DNA of 64,000 nt from Lolium rigidum (lineage: Eukaryota > Streptophyta > Magnoliopsida > Poales > Poaceae). Both the position numbers and the translations under genes were made by a program. Of the stretch, positions 47,710 to 58,959 are shown piece by piece. Positions within the stretch are counted from its first letter, which is position 1; every line of letters begins with the position of its first letter. Location of the stretch: NCBI RefSeq assembly GCF_022539505.1, contig NC_061514.1, positions 250,964,124-251,028,123 on the forward strand. The letters are read 5' to 3'. The notes under the pieces were generated by a model that was not told the DNA's origin, did not search any database, and was given only the letters and a program-made list of their open reading frames with translations.

Positions 47710-48859
47710 GTTCCCAACACACCTAATACACTTGTCAGATGTATAGGTGCACAAGTTCGGCGAAGAGATAGTGAAATACAAGTAATATAGATGATTATAA
47801 GTAGTAATTGCAATCTGAAATAAAAATGGCCGCAAGCGAACATGTAGCAGAACTTGTTGGAAACGGTGTTTCAATGCTTAGAAACAAGGCCTAGGGATCA
47901 TACTTTCACTAGTGGACACTCTCAACAATGATCACATAATTGAATAAATGCTACTCTCAAACACTCTCTTGTTGGATAACAAACACCATTCATTGTGTAG
48001 GGCTGCAAAAGCACACCTCAAGCCGGAGTAAACAAGCTCCACAACGTCATAAAGGAATCACACACGATGCGCACACTGTCACCATCACACCGTGGAGAGT
48101 GACTACGGAGTTCATATTAAAGTAACCTCTAGGGTGCATAATAGACAAGAGTAACATCTACATATTCAACTAGATTACAAAGCTCATGATCACATAAAGA
48201 TCACACCATGGGAGAGAGATATGAACCACATAGCTACCGGTAGAGACCTCAGCCTCGGGGGAGAACTACTCCCTCCTCATCATGGGAGACAACAACGGCG
48301 ATGAAGATGGCGATGGAGTCGATGGAGATGGATTCCGGGGGCACTTCCCCGTCCCGGCGGCGTGCCGGAACAGAGACTTCTGTCCCCCGAACTTGGCTTC
48401 GCGATGGCGGCGGCTACGTAACTTTTCGTGGAATATGACTGATCTCCTTAGGGTTTTCGCATCTGGGAGAATATATAGGCGGAAGGGCGGCCTCGGAGGA
48501 GTCCCGAGGGGCCCACCCCACATGGCGGTGCGGCTAGGGGTGGGGCCGCGCCCCCCTATGGTGTGGGAGCCCCTTGGCCCCCCTCTGGCCCTTCTCTGGC
48601 TCTCTGGGTCCGTCTCGGCAAAATATTGACTTCTGTCTTCGTGGGGTCCAATTCCGAGAATATTTCTGTGTAGAATTTCTGAAACCAAAAACAGCAGAAA
48701 ACGGAACCGGCACTTCGGCATCTTGTTAATAGGTTAGTCCCGGAAAATGCATAAAAATGATATAAAGTGTATATAAAATATGTAGCAATTGGTATAATAT
48801 AAGCATGGAACATCAGAAATTATAGATACATTGGAGACGTATCAAGCATCCCCAAGCTT

Positions 48860-51293
48860 AGTTCCTACTCGCCCTCGAGTAGGTAAATGATAAAAAGAAC
48901 AATTTCTGAAGTGACATGCTACCAACATAATCTTGATCAATACCATTGTAAAGCATATGAGATGAATGAAGTGACTCAAAGCAATGGTCTATAGTTTGCT
49001 AACAAAAAGATAATGACTAAACAACTGAATCATATAGCAAAGACTTTTCATGAATAGCACTTTCAAGACAAGCGTCAAAAAGTCTTGCATAAGAGTTAAC
49101 TCATAAAGCAATAGATTCCTAATAGAAGGTTTTGAAGCAACACAAAGGAAGATTTAAGTTTCAGCAATTGCTTTCAACTTTCAACATGTATATCTCATGG
49201 ATAATTGTCAACACAAAGTAATATGATGAGTGCAATAAGCAAGCATGTAAGAATCAATCCACACAGTTGACACAAGTGTTTGCTTCTAAGATAGAAAGAA
49301 GTAGGTAAACTGACTCAACATAAAGTAAAAGAAAGGCCCTTCGCAGAGGGAACCAGGGATTAAATCATGTGCTAGAGCTTTTCAAGTTTTGAAATCATAA
49401 AGAGAGCATAAAAGTAAAGTTTTGAGAGGTGTTTGTTGTTGTCAACGAATGGTAGTGGGCACTCTAACCCCCTTGTCAAACAGACTTTCAAAGAGCGGCT
49501 CCCATGAAGGACGTTATCTCTACCAGCAAGGTAGATCATCCCGCTTCTCTTTTGTTTACACATGTACTTTAGTTTTATTTAGAGATGACACTCCTCCCAA
49601 CCTTTTTCTTTCACAAGCCATGGCTAACCGAATCCTCGGGTGCCTTCCAACATTTCACATACAATGGAGGAGTGTCTATTTGCAAAATTAAGTTGCTTAT
49701 TGATGAATCAGGGCAAAACATGTGAAGAGAATTATTAATGAAAGTTAATTAATTGGGGCTGGGAACCCCGTTGCCAGCTCTTTTTGCAAAATTATTGGAT
49801 AAGCGGATGAAGCCACTAGTCCACTGGTGAAAGTCTGCCCAACAAGATTGAAAGATAAAAGACCACATACTTCCTCATGAGCTATAAAACATTGACACAA
49901 ATAAGAGATAATAACTTTTGAATTGTTTAAAGGTAGCACATGAAGTATTTACTTGGAATGGCAGTAAAATACCACATAGTAGGTAGTTATGGTGGACACA
50001 AATGGCATAGGTTTTGGCTCAAGGTTTTGGATGCACGAGAAGCATTCCCTCTCAGTACAAGGCTTTGGCTAGCAAGGTTGTTTGAAGCAAATAAAAGTAT
50101 GAACCGGTACAGCAAAACTTACATAAGAACATATTGCAAGCATTATAAGACTCTACACTGTCTTCCTTGTTGCTCAAACACTTTTACCAGAAAATATCTA
50201 GACCTTAGAGAGACCAATCATGCAAACCAAATTTCAACAAGCTCTACGGTAGCTCTCCACTAATAGGTTTAAACTACATGATGCAAGATCTTAAACATGA
50301 TCTACTTTGAGAGCTCAAAACAATTGCCAAGCATAAAATTATTCAAGACAATATATCAATTACCACATGAAGCATTTTCTGTTTCCAACCAAATAGCAAT
50401 AAATGAAGCGGTTTTCAACTTTCGCCATGAACATTAAAAGTAAAACTAAGAACACCAGTGTTCAATATGAAAAAACGGAGCGTGTCTCTCTCCCACACAA
50501 GGAATGCTAGGATCCGAATTTATTCAAACACAAACAAAAATAAAAGCACACAGACACTCCAAGTAAAGCACATAAGATGTGACAGAATAAAAATATAGTT
50601 TCACTAGAGGTGACCTGATAAGTTGTTGATGAAGAAGGGGATGCCTTGGGCATCCCCAAGCTTAGATGCTTGAGTCTTCTTGAAATATGCAGGGATGAAC
50701 CACGGGAGCATCCCCAAGCTTAGACTTTTCATTCTTCTTGATCATATTATACCATCCTCCTCTCTTGATCCTTGAAAACTTCCTTCACACCAGACTAAAA
50801 ACAATCTCATTAGAGGGTTAGTACATAATCAAAAATTCAAATGTTCAGCAAGGACACAATCATTCCCAACACTTCTAGGCATTACCCAAGGCTACTGAAA
50901 TTTAATGGAGCAAAGAAATTCACTCAAACATAGTAGAAGAGGCAATGCGAAATAAAAGGCAGAATCTGTCAAAACAGAACAGTCCGTAAAGACGAATTTT
51001 TTCGAGGCACTTAACGTGCTCAGATGAAAAAGCTCAAATTGAATGAAAGTTGCGTACATTTCTGAGGGTTACTCATGAATTTTTTTCAAGATTTTACGAA
51101 TTTCCTACAGAGAGAACAACTCAAATTCGTGACAGCTAAAAATCTGTTTCTGCGCAGAAATCCAAATCTAGTATCAACTTTGTATCAAAGACTTTACTTG
51201 GCAAAAAAATGAAATAAACATGATAAGGAGAGGTTGCTACAGTAGTAACAACTTCCAAGACACAACAAAACAGTAGAAAAATAAAAACATGGG
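48860..51293 (-). mobile_element. Element C conserved non-coding 3' region
   Basis: Diverged relative of the 3' regions of B and the gag-pro element. Minus-strand PPT-like motifs at 50650-50663 and 50708-50721, hairpin at 50637-50657. No credible gene. Confidence 0.78.
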
Positions 51294-52118
51294 TTATCTC
51301 TCAAGAAGTGCTTTCTTTATAGCCATTAAGATGGGCTCAGTAATTTTAATGATGCTCTCGCAAGAAATAAGAGTTGAAGCAAAAGAGAGCATCAAAAGCA
51401 AATAAGAAACACTTTTAAGTCTAACCCACTTCCTATGAAAATGAATCTTGTAAATAAACAAGTCATGTAAGCATAACACAATAAGCATAGGAGAACAAGA
51501 CAAGCGCAACTTTAAGATTTTCAGCAAAAAGAGAGGTGTTTTAGTAACATGAAAATCCGTACAACCATATTGTCCTCTCTCATAAAGATTTTCAGTAGCA
51601 TCATGAACAAACTCAACAATATAACTATCACATGAAACATTCTTATCATGAGCTACATGCATAAAATTATTACTCTCCACATAAGCATAGTCATTACTAT
51701 TAATTGTAGTGGGAGCAAATTCAATAAAATAGCTATCATTGTTATTCTCATCACCATAATCATCATATATAGGAGGCATATTGTAATCATAATTAATTTT
51801 CCCCTCAATTGTGGGTGAACTGAAAATATGATAGTCATCATTGTAATCATCATATATAGGAGGTAAAGTATCATCAAAGTAAATTTTCTCCTCCATGCTT
51901 GCGGGACTAAAAATATCATGCTCATCAAAACCAGCTTCCCCAAGCTTAGAATTTTCCATAGCATTAGCAACAATGGTGTTCAAAGCATTCATACTAATAA
52001 CATTGCCATTAGCATGCATATAAAGTTCCATAGGTTTTTTAATTTTCTCTTCAAACACCTCATGTCCTAACTCAAGATAAATACTATAAAGATCTCTAAT
52101 ATTTTTGTTGTTTTCCAT
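51294..52118 (-). CDS. Element C ORF, unknown function (274 aa)
   Basis: Not recognised; homologous by eye to the element B ORF. It starts about 145 bases after the primer-binding site. It differs mainly by an internal duplication: MEEKIYFDDTLPPIYDDY is followed by IEGKINYDYNMPPIYDDYGD, where B has one unit. The N-terminal half is acidic and rich in Asp, Asn and Tyr. The C-terminal half has FHVTKTPLFLLKILKLRL and a hydrophobic stretch (SPMLIVLCLHDLFIYKI). Frame preservation in two elements of different age, with length change by whole codons, argues that it was once under protein-level constraint. No link to gag, pol or env can be shown by motif. Confidence 0.6.
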   Translation of the reverse strand: MENNKNIRDLYSIYLELGHEVFEEKIKKPMELYMHANGNVISMNALNTIVANAMENSKLGEAGFDEHDIFSPASMEEKIYFDDTLPPIYDDYNDDYHIFSSPTIEGKINYDYNMPPIYDDYGDENNNDSYFIEFAPTTINSNDYAYVESNNFMHVAHDKNVSCDSYIVEFVHDATENLYERGQYGCTDFHVTKTPLFLLKILKLRLSCSPMLIVLCLHDLFIYKIHFHRKWVRLKSVSYLLLMLSFASTLISCESIIKITEPILMAIKKALLER

Positions 52119-52289
52119 TAAGCCTAACTAGTGAAATAAAAACAAGAAACAAAAAGATATAATTGCAGGATCTAAAGAAAATAGCTTCAACCACTCACAC
52201 ACCGACAACAGTGCTAGGAAATAGCTTAGTAGTCGAAGGATGTGAATACCTTTTACCTTACCTCCCCGGCAACGCGCCAGAAAATAGCT

Positions 52290-53610
52290 TGATGTCTACG
52301 CACGCTTCTATTCCTGTAGACAGTGTTGGGCCTCCAAGAGCAGATGTTCGTAGAACAGCAGCAAGTTTCCCTTAAGTGAATCACCCAAGGTTTATCAAAC
52401 TCAGGGAGGTAGAGGTCAAAGATATCCCTCTCAAGCAACCCTGCAATTAAGATACAAGAAGTCTCTTGTGTCCCCAACACACCTAATACACTTGTCAGAT
52501 GTATAGGTGCACTAGTTCGGTGAAGAGATAGTGAAATACAAGTAATATAGATGATTATAAGTAGTAATTGCAATCTGAAATAAAAATGGCAGCAAGCGAA
52601 CATGTAGCAGAACTTGTTGGAAACGGTGTTTCAATGCTTAGAAACAAGGCCTAGGGATCATACTTTCACTAGTGGACACTCTCAACAATGATCACATAAT
52701 TGAATAAATAAATGCTACTCTCAAACAATCTCTTGTTGGATAACAAACACCATTCATTGTGTAGGGCTGCAAAAGCACACCTCAAGCCGGAGTAAACAAG
52801 CTCCACAACGTCATAAAGGAATCACACACGATGCGCACACTGTCACCATCACACCGTGAAGAGTGACTACAGAGTTCATATTAAAGTAACCTCTAGAGTG
52901 CATAATAGACAAGAGTAACATCTACATATTCAACTAGATTACAAAGCTCATGATCACATAAATATCACACCATGGGAGAGAGAGATGAACCACATAGCTA
53001 CCGGTAGAGCCCTCAGCCTCGGGGGAGAACTACTCTCTCCTCATCATGGGAGATAGCAACAGCGATGAAGATGGCGATGGAGTCGATCGAGATGGATTCC
53101 GGGGGCACTTCCCCGTCCCAGTGGCGTGCCGGAACAGAGACTTGTGTCCCCCGAACTTGGCTTCGCGATAGCGGCGGCTACGTAACTTTTCGTGGAATAT
53201 GACTGATCTCCTTAGGGTTTTCGCATCTGGGAGAATATATAGGAGGAAGGGCGGCCTCGGAGGAGTCCCGAGGGGCCCACCCCACATGGCGGCGCGGCCA
53301 GGGGTGGGGCCGTGCCCCCCTATGGTGTGGGAGCCCCTTGGCCCCCCTCTGGCCCTTCTCACGCTCTCTGGGTCCGTCTCGGCAAAATATTGACTTCTGT
53401 CTTCGTGGGGTCCAATTCCGAGAATATTTCCTGTGTAGAATTTCTGAAACCAAAAACAGCAGAAAACAGGAACTGGCACTTCGGCATCTTGTTAATAGGT
53501 TAGTCTCGGAAAATGCATAAAAATGATATAAAGTGTATATAAAACATGTAGCAATTGGTATAATATAAGCATGGAACATCAGAAATTATAGATACGTTGG
53601 AGACGTATCA
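52290..53610 (-). repeat. Element C 5' LTR
   Basis: 1321 bases, head at 53610, tail ACATCA at 52290. It pairs with the split 3' LTR and shows scattered differences from it, so C is older than B. Confidence 0.92.
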
Positions 53611-53924
53611 ACATTCCACCGAGAGGTCCCAGAGCATATCTATCCTTCATTAGGATCGACAAATCCCACTCTTGATCCATATGCCTCAACTCATACTTTC
53701 CGAATACTTAATTCCATCTTTATAACCACCCATTTACGAAGTGGCGTTTGATGTAATGAAAACTCCTCAGGCTTACATGAAAGTGGAGCTGGCAAAACCA
53801 AAGAAAGATGGTATAGAAAAACCGAGGAAGAAGGTCTGGATTCATTTTCCAAGGTACTATAATGCCATGGTATAGCCAACAACACATTTATGTGTAATGC
53901 TGGGTTCACAACTAACTTGTCGAG

Positions 53925-53972
53925 GTCCAAGTCTAAGTCAAAGCCCAAGCGCAGGTCGAGGTCCAAGTCATT
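53925..53972 (+). repeat. Degenerate 6/12-base tandem repeat
   Basis: Repeats of AGGTCCAAGTC / AAGTCAAAGCCC type. On the minus strand this gives an artificial Asp-Leu-rich peptide (53691-53966), which I do not treat as a gene. Confidence 0.6.
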
Positions 53973-54479
53973 GTTGCATGTTCATGTTCTCGAGGAACAA
54001 CTCAAAAAAGAATGAGCATTAGTGGTTGCACAAAAAGTAGTCATCCACCGTATAAGTGTAGGATTAGAAGCAAGTCAGGCCCACCTCGGCAACATTCTGA
54101 GGAAGTATTTTTTTTGAAACTTTAACAGTAGGAAAGGCTCATGCTACTTCCTGAACACTGACAGTCAAAGGTGTCCCTTGGTTGTGTGAAAGGGTCTGTG
54201 ATGCTGAACTATTTTGTTGGTGCTTCTATCAACACTTGTTATGTACCTGCTGGTTATTGCCTTGGTGATGTGGATTTAATGAAAACTGAATGAACTGGAT
54301 GCACCAATATTTAATTATGGTTTAATTTGATTTGTATTATCTTTTTATATTACGCTGCATGGTGAAAAACATAAGTATTAGTTGGCCCATTAGTGACCAT
54401 TTTCATACAAATTTTTTTAGTTGATGGGGCCTTGTCCTTGCATGCCTGAAAAGAGGTAGTACTATAGTAAGCTACCAAA

Positions 54480-55200
54480 ATTTCTAATATAGTATTATTT
54501 TAGCGCCAGCCAAATTGAAAATCTCTATCAAGCGCTAAAATCTTCCGCTAAAAAATCTACAATACTCTACGCGTTTTTGGATTTAAGTTTTTTTAGGAGA
54601 TAGTACATGTGAACTGATTTCGGTTGTGATTATGACTTAATGTGACCGTAGGCCTTAGATTCTTGAACAGAGGCACTACGACAGTCTACCATTTTCTAGT
54701 ACTAATATTGCTTCCACTGTAGCAAAGTTCTAAGTTCAAAATCTCAATCGAGAGGCAAAACCCCCCGTAAAATAAATCCGAAATATTTCAAACGTGTTTT
54801 TCAATTGGACTTTGTAGAACTTGGGAGTAAATGATTTTGTGATGATGGCTTGATGTGACCCCTGGCCTTAAATTGTTGAACAGAACTACTTAGTAGCATG
54901 GTCTACCCCTGGACTTATATTACAATTACGAGTATATTAGTTGGACCATAAGCGTATTCAAAATGAATTTTCAGTCAAGCTGCAAAATTTCCTGCCAATC
55001 CTAAAATATTCAGACGCGTTTTTGAAATAGATTTTCAAGACAGATCATGATTATGATCATGGTAACCAATTTTCAACGTGATGATGACTTGATGTGACAC
55101 TTGGTCGTACTAGTACGGTCTCGTATTTTTGTATTACTTGGACTGTAGCCAAATTCAAAATCTCATTCCAGCGGCAAAACTTCCCGCCCACAAAATACAA
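54480..55200 (+). repeat. Three diverged ~220-base tandem units
   Basis: Each unit has the order CCAAATTGAAAATCTC-like, a GGCAAAA.TTCCCGCC-like stretch, an ACGCGTTTTT-like stretch, then GATGACTTGATGTGAC and a short TTGAACAGA or equivalent. Units start near 54510, 54735 and 55150, the middle one partly repeated near 54955. No coding signal. Confidence 0.55.
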
Positions 55201-55480
55201 ATATTTCACATGCTTCCAACTTTCCATTCTACCCTCGTAAAGATGAGAACAATGTCCATCTATAAGTCGATTGGTGTGGGGTTTGCCCATCATTTTTTAT
55301 ATCACCACTTCCCTAGCCCCGGAAAGCCTCCGAAAAATATACATTTCCCTCAGTCTTCTCTGGGACCACCCACCGGAACTTCCCAAGTTCCTCTATCTCC
55401 CACCTCCATGACCACCCCACTGAAACATCCCCGCCGGACTTCCCTAGCCTACCCAAGGCCGAGCGATCCTGCTCATCTGG

Positions 55481-56283
55481 CTATCTACCGGAGCCGCTTC
55501 TTCGACGTTGTCATCAACCGACCGGATCATCCCCACCGAACCTCGAAACCATATACTCATCCAGCAGTCTACCGCAGTCGCTTCAGCTGCGGTATCGTCC
55601 ACCCAACCGAAGCCGCTTCACCGAATCCGTCATCCACCGCATCGGATCAATCTCGCTGACTCCCTCCTCCACCGCACTTGACCGGCTTCACTGACACCGC
55701 CGTGCATGAACCGGATCTACTTCACTGGCGCCGTGCATGATCCACACCTATCTAAACTCTTCTACTGTCGCTTTTCTATTGTTGTTTGCAAGTTCTTGTT
55801 TAATCTTTGGGGAACCTATTTGTGCTAACGACGCGCCATTACATTTTGCTGATGAGATGAGTAACCATGAAGTGTAATGGCCGTATGCCGGAGCCGCTTC
55901 ATCGACGCAGTCATCAACCGGACCGGATCATCCCCGTCAAACCTCGAAACCATATACTCATCTAGAAATCTATCGCAGTCGCTTCAACTGCGGTGTCATC
56001 CACCTCACCTGAGCTGCTTCACCGGATCCGTCATCCATCGCATCGCATCTAGCTCGCCGACTCCCTCCTCCACCACACATGATCGGCTTCACCGACACCG
56101 CCGTGCATGAACCGAATCTCCTTCACCGACGATGTGCATGATCCACACCTATCTAAACTCTTCTACTGTCGCTTTTCTATTGCTGCCTGCAAGTTCTTGT
56201 TTAATCTTGGGGAAACTTGTTTGTGCTAACGATGTGTCGTAACGTTTTGCAGATGAGATGAGTAACCATGAAGTGAAATGGCC
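55481..56283 (+). repeat. 400-base tandem duplication, two copies
   Basis: CCGGAGCCGCTTC at 55488 recurs at 55888, and the final GAGTAACCATGAAGTG recurs at a similar offset (55858 and 56260). Period 400 bases, with scattered substitutions. C-rich first half, pyrimidine-rich second half. Confidence 0.85.
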
Positions 56284-56380
56284 GTCTCTCCAACTGCAAG
56301 TTGCATATGTAGTGTACTTCGTCACCGAATCTACCAACCCTCGGATGAGCTGTAGTGACTCCCACAAAGTGCTTCTCCTA
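56242..56380 (+). other. Possible exon-like segment with splice-donor consensus
   Basis: After a pyrimidine-rich stretch ending GCAG (about 56253), a frame from ATG near 56259 runs to a donor-like AATGTAAGT near 56380 (start MSNHEVKWPSLQLQVAYVVY). No domain is recognised. It may be a captured gene piece or a transposase-associated exon; chance cannot be excluded. Confidence 0.3.
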
Positions 56381-56399
56381 ATGTAAGTCCCTTGTTTTA

Positions 56400-57775
56400 G
56401 CGCCATGTTCTGGGTTCAGATGCTTATTTGTAAAGCTCTTTAAGTTCATTCATAGCTATGACAGTAACACCTTGCTATTTTTTTAGTTCATTGCTAATTT
56501 TAAGAGATTTAACATTATGGTTTGCATTCCCTGCTCTGTAGATGTTTCCATCATAACTTTTATCTTGCTCGGTCGTTGTTACAAAAATTATAGCATGCTA
56601 CTATGTTGTGCATGCCAATTTTGTACTCCCTGAACATTTTGGTTTGCATTCCCTGTATTATAGGTGATGTCAATGTTATTTCTATCTACTTCATCGTAAG
56701 CTAACAAAGTAACTGACTACTATTAGTTTCTACATGCTATCTCTCTGCTATCTCGCAGTACAGATTTATTTAAACTCGTCACACTAGCTACGTTGATAAT
56801 AATTTTGTGTGCCATCGAGTTCTTCAAAAGCTAAAACATTAACTTGGTTCTATTACTTTGCATGTCACTCACACATGGAATACTGAACATATTGGTTTGT
56901 ATTCCCTCTTCAGCTCTTCTACAAGTTCACAGGTGATCCCACTATATTATGTATCTGGTCCATCCTTAGCTCCAACATTAACTATCCTCTGCCGCTCTGT
57001 GTGTTGCTCATTACAAATTTATATCCCGAAACATATTGATTTGTATTCTCTTCACTACCAGTTCATGAGTGATGATGTTATAATTCATATCTGGTTCATT
57101 CCAATCTATTACAGTAACATCCTGCAATTATTTAGTTCATGACCAATTTTAAGTAATTTCACTTGTTCGTTCACATTTCCTGCTCTATAGATTTTACCAT
57201 CTTATCTTCTATTTGGCTCATTGTTTATTACAAAATAACAACCTCCTATTACGTAGTTCATGCCAAATTGAAGTCACCGAACATGTTATTCTGCATTTTC
57301 TGTACAAGCAATACCATTATTATTTGTACCTAGTTCGTCGTGAGCTACTAAATTAACTGTCTGGTATCATTTCATTCACTACCCTCTTTATGTTTCCTGT
57401 TACGCATTTTAAGTCCCTGAACACGTTGATTAGCATTTCATGCACAACAAAGTACAGATTATAATTCCTATACGGTTCATTACTAGCTATGAAAATAAAA
57501 TGCTGCTATTATTTAATTCATGTCCAATTTAAGTAATTGGGCATGCTGGTTTGTATTACCCGCTCTATAGTTTTTGACATTATAACTACTATCTGGTTCA
57601 TTCTTTGTTACAAAAGTAAGTGCCTTCTATTATGTAGTAGTTCATGTCAATTGGAAAGTAAATGAACATGTTGGTCTGCTTTTGCTGTACTGCAAATGAT
57701 ACAACTATTATATCTATCTGGTTTGTCATAAGCTAGGCTAGTAACTGTTGCTCTGGTTCAAGTACGTGTACCTTT
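56400..57775 (+). repeat. Degenerate tandem array, ~115-140-base period
   Basis: The phrase GGTTTGCATTCCCTG and variants recurs near 56519, 56640, 56896, 57036, 57171, 57295, 57435, 57548 and 57672. Each is preceded by a GAACATGTT-like and followed by an ATCTGGTTCATT-like phrase. Highly diverged; no coding. Confidence 0.65.
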
Positions 57776-57838
57776 CGTATTTGTATAAGCATGAATGTGT
57801 ATATATATGCATGAACATACATCTTGAGAGATTCCAGC

Positions 57839-57986
57839 CACATATATAGTGTAATTATGTAGCCCATTGCTCACTATTTTCGGTATTTAATGCATGAATA
57901 CCACCGGGATGGAGGGAGTATATACATACTGTTTATCATGCTAGAACACATATATAGTGTAATTATGTAGCCCATTGCTCACTATT
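57839..57986 (+). repeat. 40-base direct repeats 108 bases apart
   Basis: CACATATATAGTGTAATTAT and following bases occur identically at 57839-57878 and 57947-57986. The spacer contains GGATGGAGGGAGTA, like half of a Stowaway end. Confidence 0.85.
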
Positions 57987-58560
57987 GAGGCTATCAGAGT
58001 AACAAAAAACTCCCTTTAAATAAGGGCAACATCAGAAATCTTCAACGAGTGCAGCAACATGGTGAGCTGCATGGGACTTAACAGTAGTAAGTCTGCTGGT
58101 TTATTTTGACGTGCTCAGTAATATAAGCCACAAAATAATTCAATTGATTGTTTATCTTGCACTATCTCAGATGCTTAACGATTAAAACATCACATTTTTT
58201 ATGTTGGTATAGACCATACACATTAAAAGGAAGATCACACCTTAATATTTGCCATCTGTCCACCTTAAAATGTTCTGGCTGTTGCGGCATGCACTCTTTG
58301 TTTGCTTATTGGTAGCCTATATTAGCACCATACGGGTAGACAATCTGTGCGCATTACAATGATCTTGTTATAACGAGAAAATTGTGAGTTCCAAATTGGC
58401 TAACAACATTCTAGTGTGTTTTCCTTGCCATTGTTGTTATCTTAAATTGTAATATTTTTTTTTCAGACATAGGTGGTGCATGGACAACATAAAAGATTGT
58501 CGAATCTCTTCATTGTATTGCTAGGTTCAATTACCATTCAATTTCCCTGGATTTTGTAAT

Positions 58561-58620
58561 ATTTTTTCAAAGCCTTGCAGCTGATGTAATATTTTTTCAA
58601 AGCCTTGCAGCTGATGTAAT
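58561..58620 (+). repeat. 30-base exact tandem duplication
   Basis: The 30-base unit starting ATTTTTTCAAAGCC is present twice in succession. Confidence 0.9.
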
Positions 58621-58959
58621 ATTTAGTTAGTTTCTATGGTTCATTCGCGCATTATTTCCTAACAGTAATTAGTTGGTGCTTGTGGTAAGTGAGGCTATCA
58701 TACTGAAATCATGTGCTGCATAAATATTCTCAAAATATAACGGGCCGTTATTAGGCCAAACAAAATCACAAATTTCTAGCCCTCGTACGACCCAATCAAG
58801 CGAAATCACATATGGACCGGCCCGCAAAATCCTAAAGCGCCTTACAGGCCGACATCTCACGCAAATCGAAGATGGGCTGGCCTAATAAATAACAATGGGC
58901 CTCACACATCTCGGCACAACAAGGTTATTGGGCCAAACTACACCCATATATATATTAGG

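Larger units (their letters stand above)
40723..53610 (-). mobile_element. Element C: non-autonomous Gypsy-like LTR element (with B nested)
   Basis: 3' LTR 40723-40907 plus 47715-48844 (split by B), PPT-like 48846-48859, internal region to 52289, 5' LTR 52290-53610 (1321 bases). Flanked by ACATT at 40718-40722 and 53611-53615, inserted in the Copia 5' LTR. LTR ends TGATACGTCTCCAACG and ACATCA. The tRNA-Asp primer-binding site is at about 52264-52280. It encodes no gag-pol, only the 274-codon ORF at 51294-52118. Confidence 0.93.
29476..53757 (-). mobile_element. Angela/BARE-like Copia element, split by four later insertions
   Basis: Minus-strand order: 5' LTR at the right (39588-40722 plus 53616-53757, the junction being element C with its second ACATT copy), initiator tRNA-Met primer-binding site (39574-39587), leader, gag-pol (38380 down to 32808), PPT (AGTGGAAGAC near 32760-32775) and 3' LTR (32758 down to 29476, containing a solo LTR). 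The LTR start TGTTGGAGATATGCCC is the Angela-type terminus. The far end of the 5' LTR is lost at 53757. At 29476 the LTR end reads CCCAA instead of the CCCAACA seen at 39588, so no target duplication can be paired. It is the oldest layer of the nest. Confidence 0.88.
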
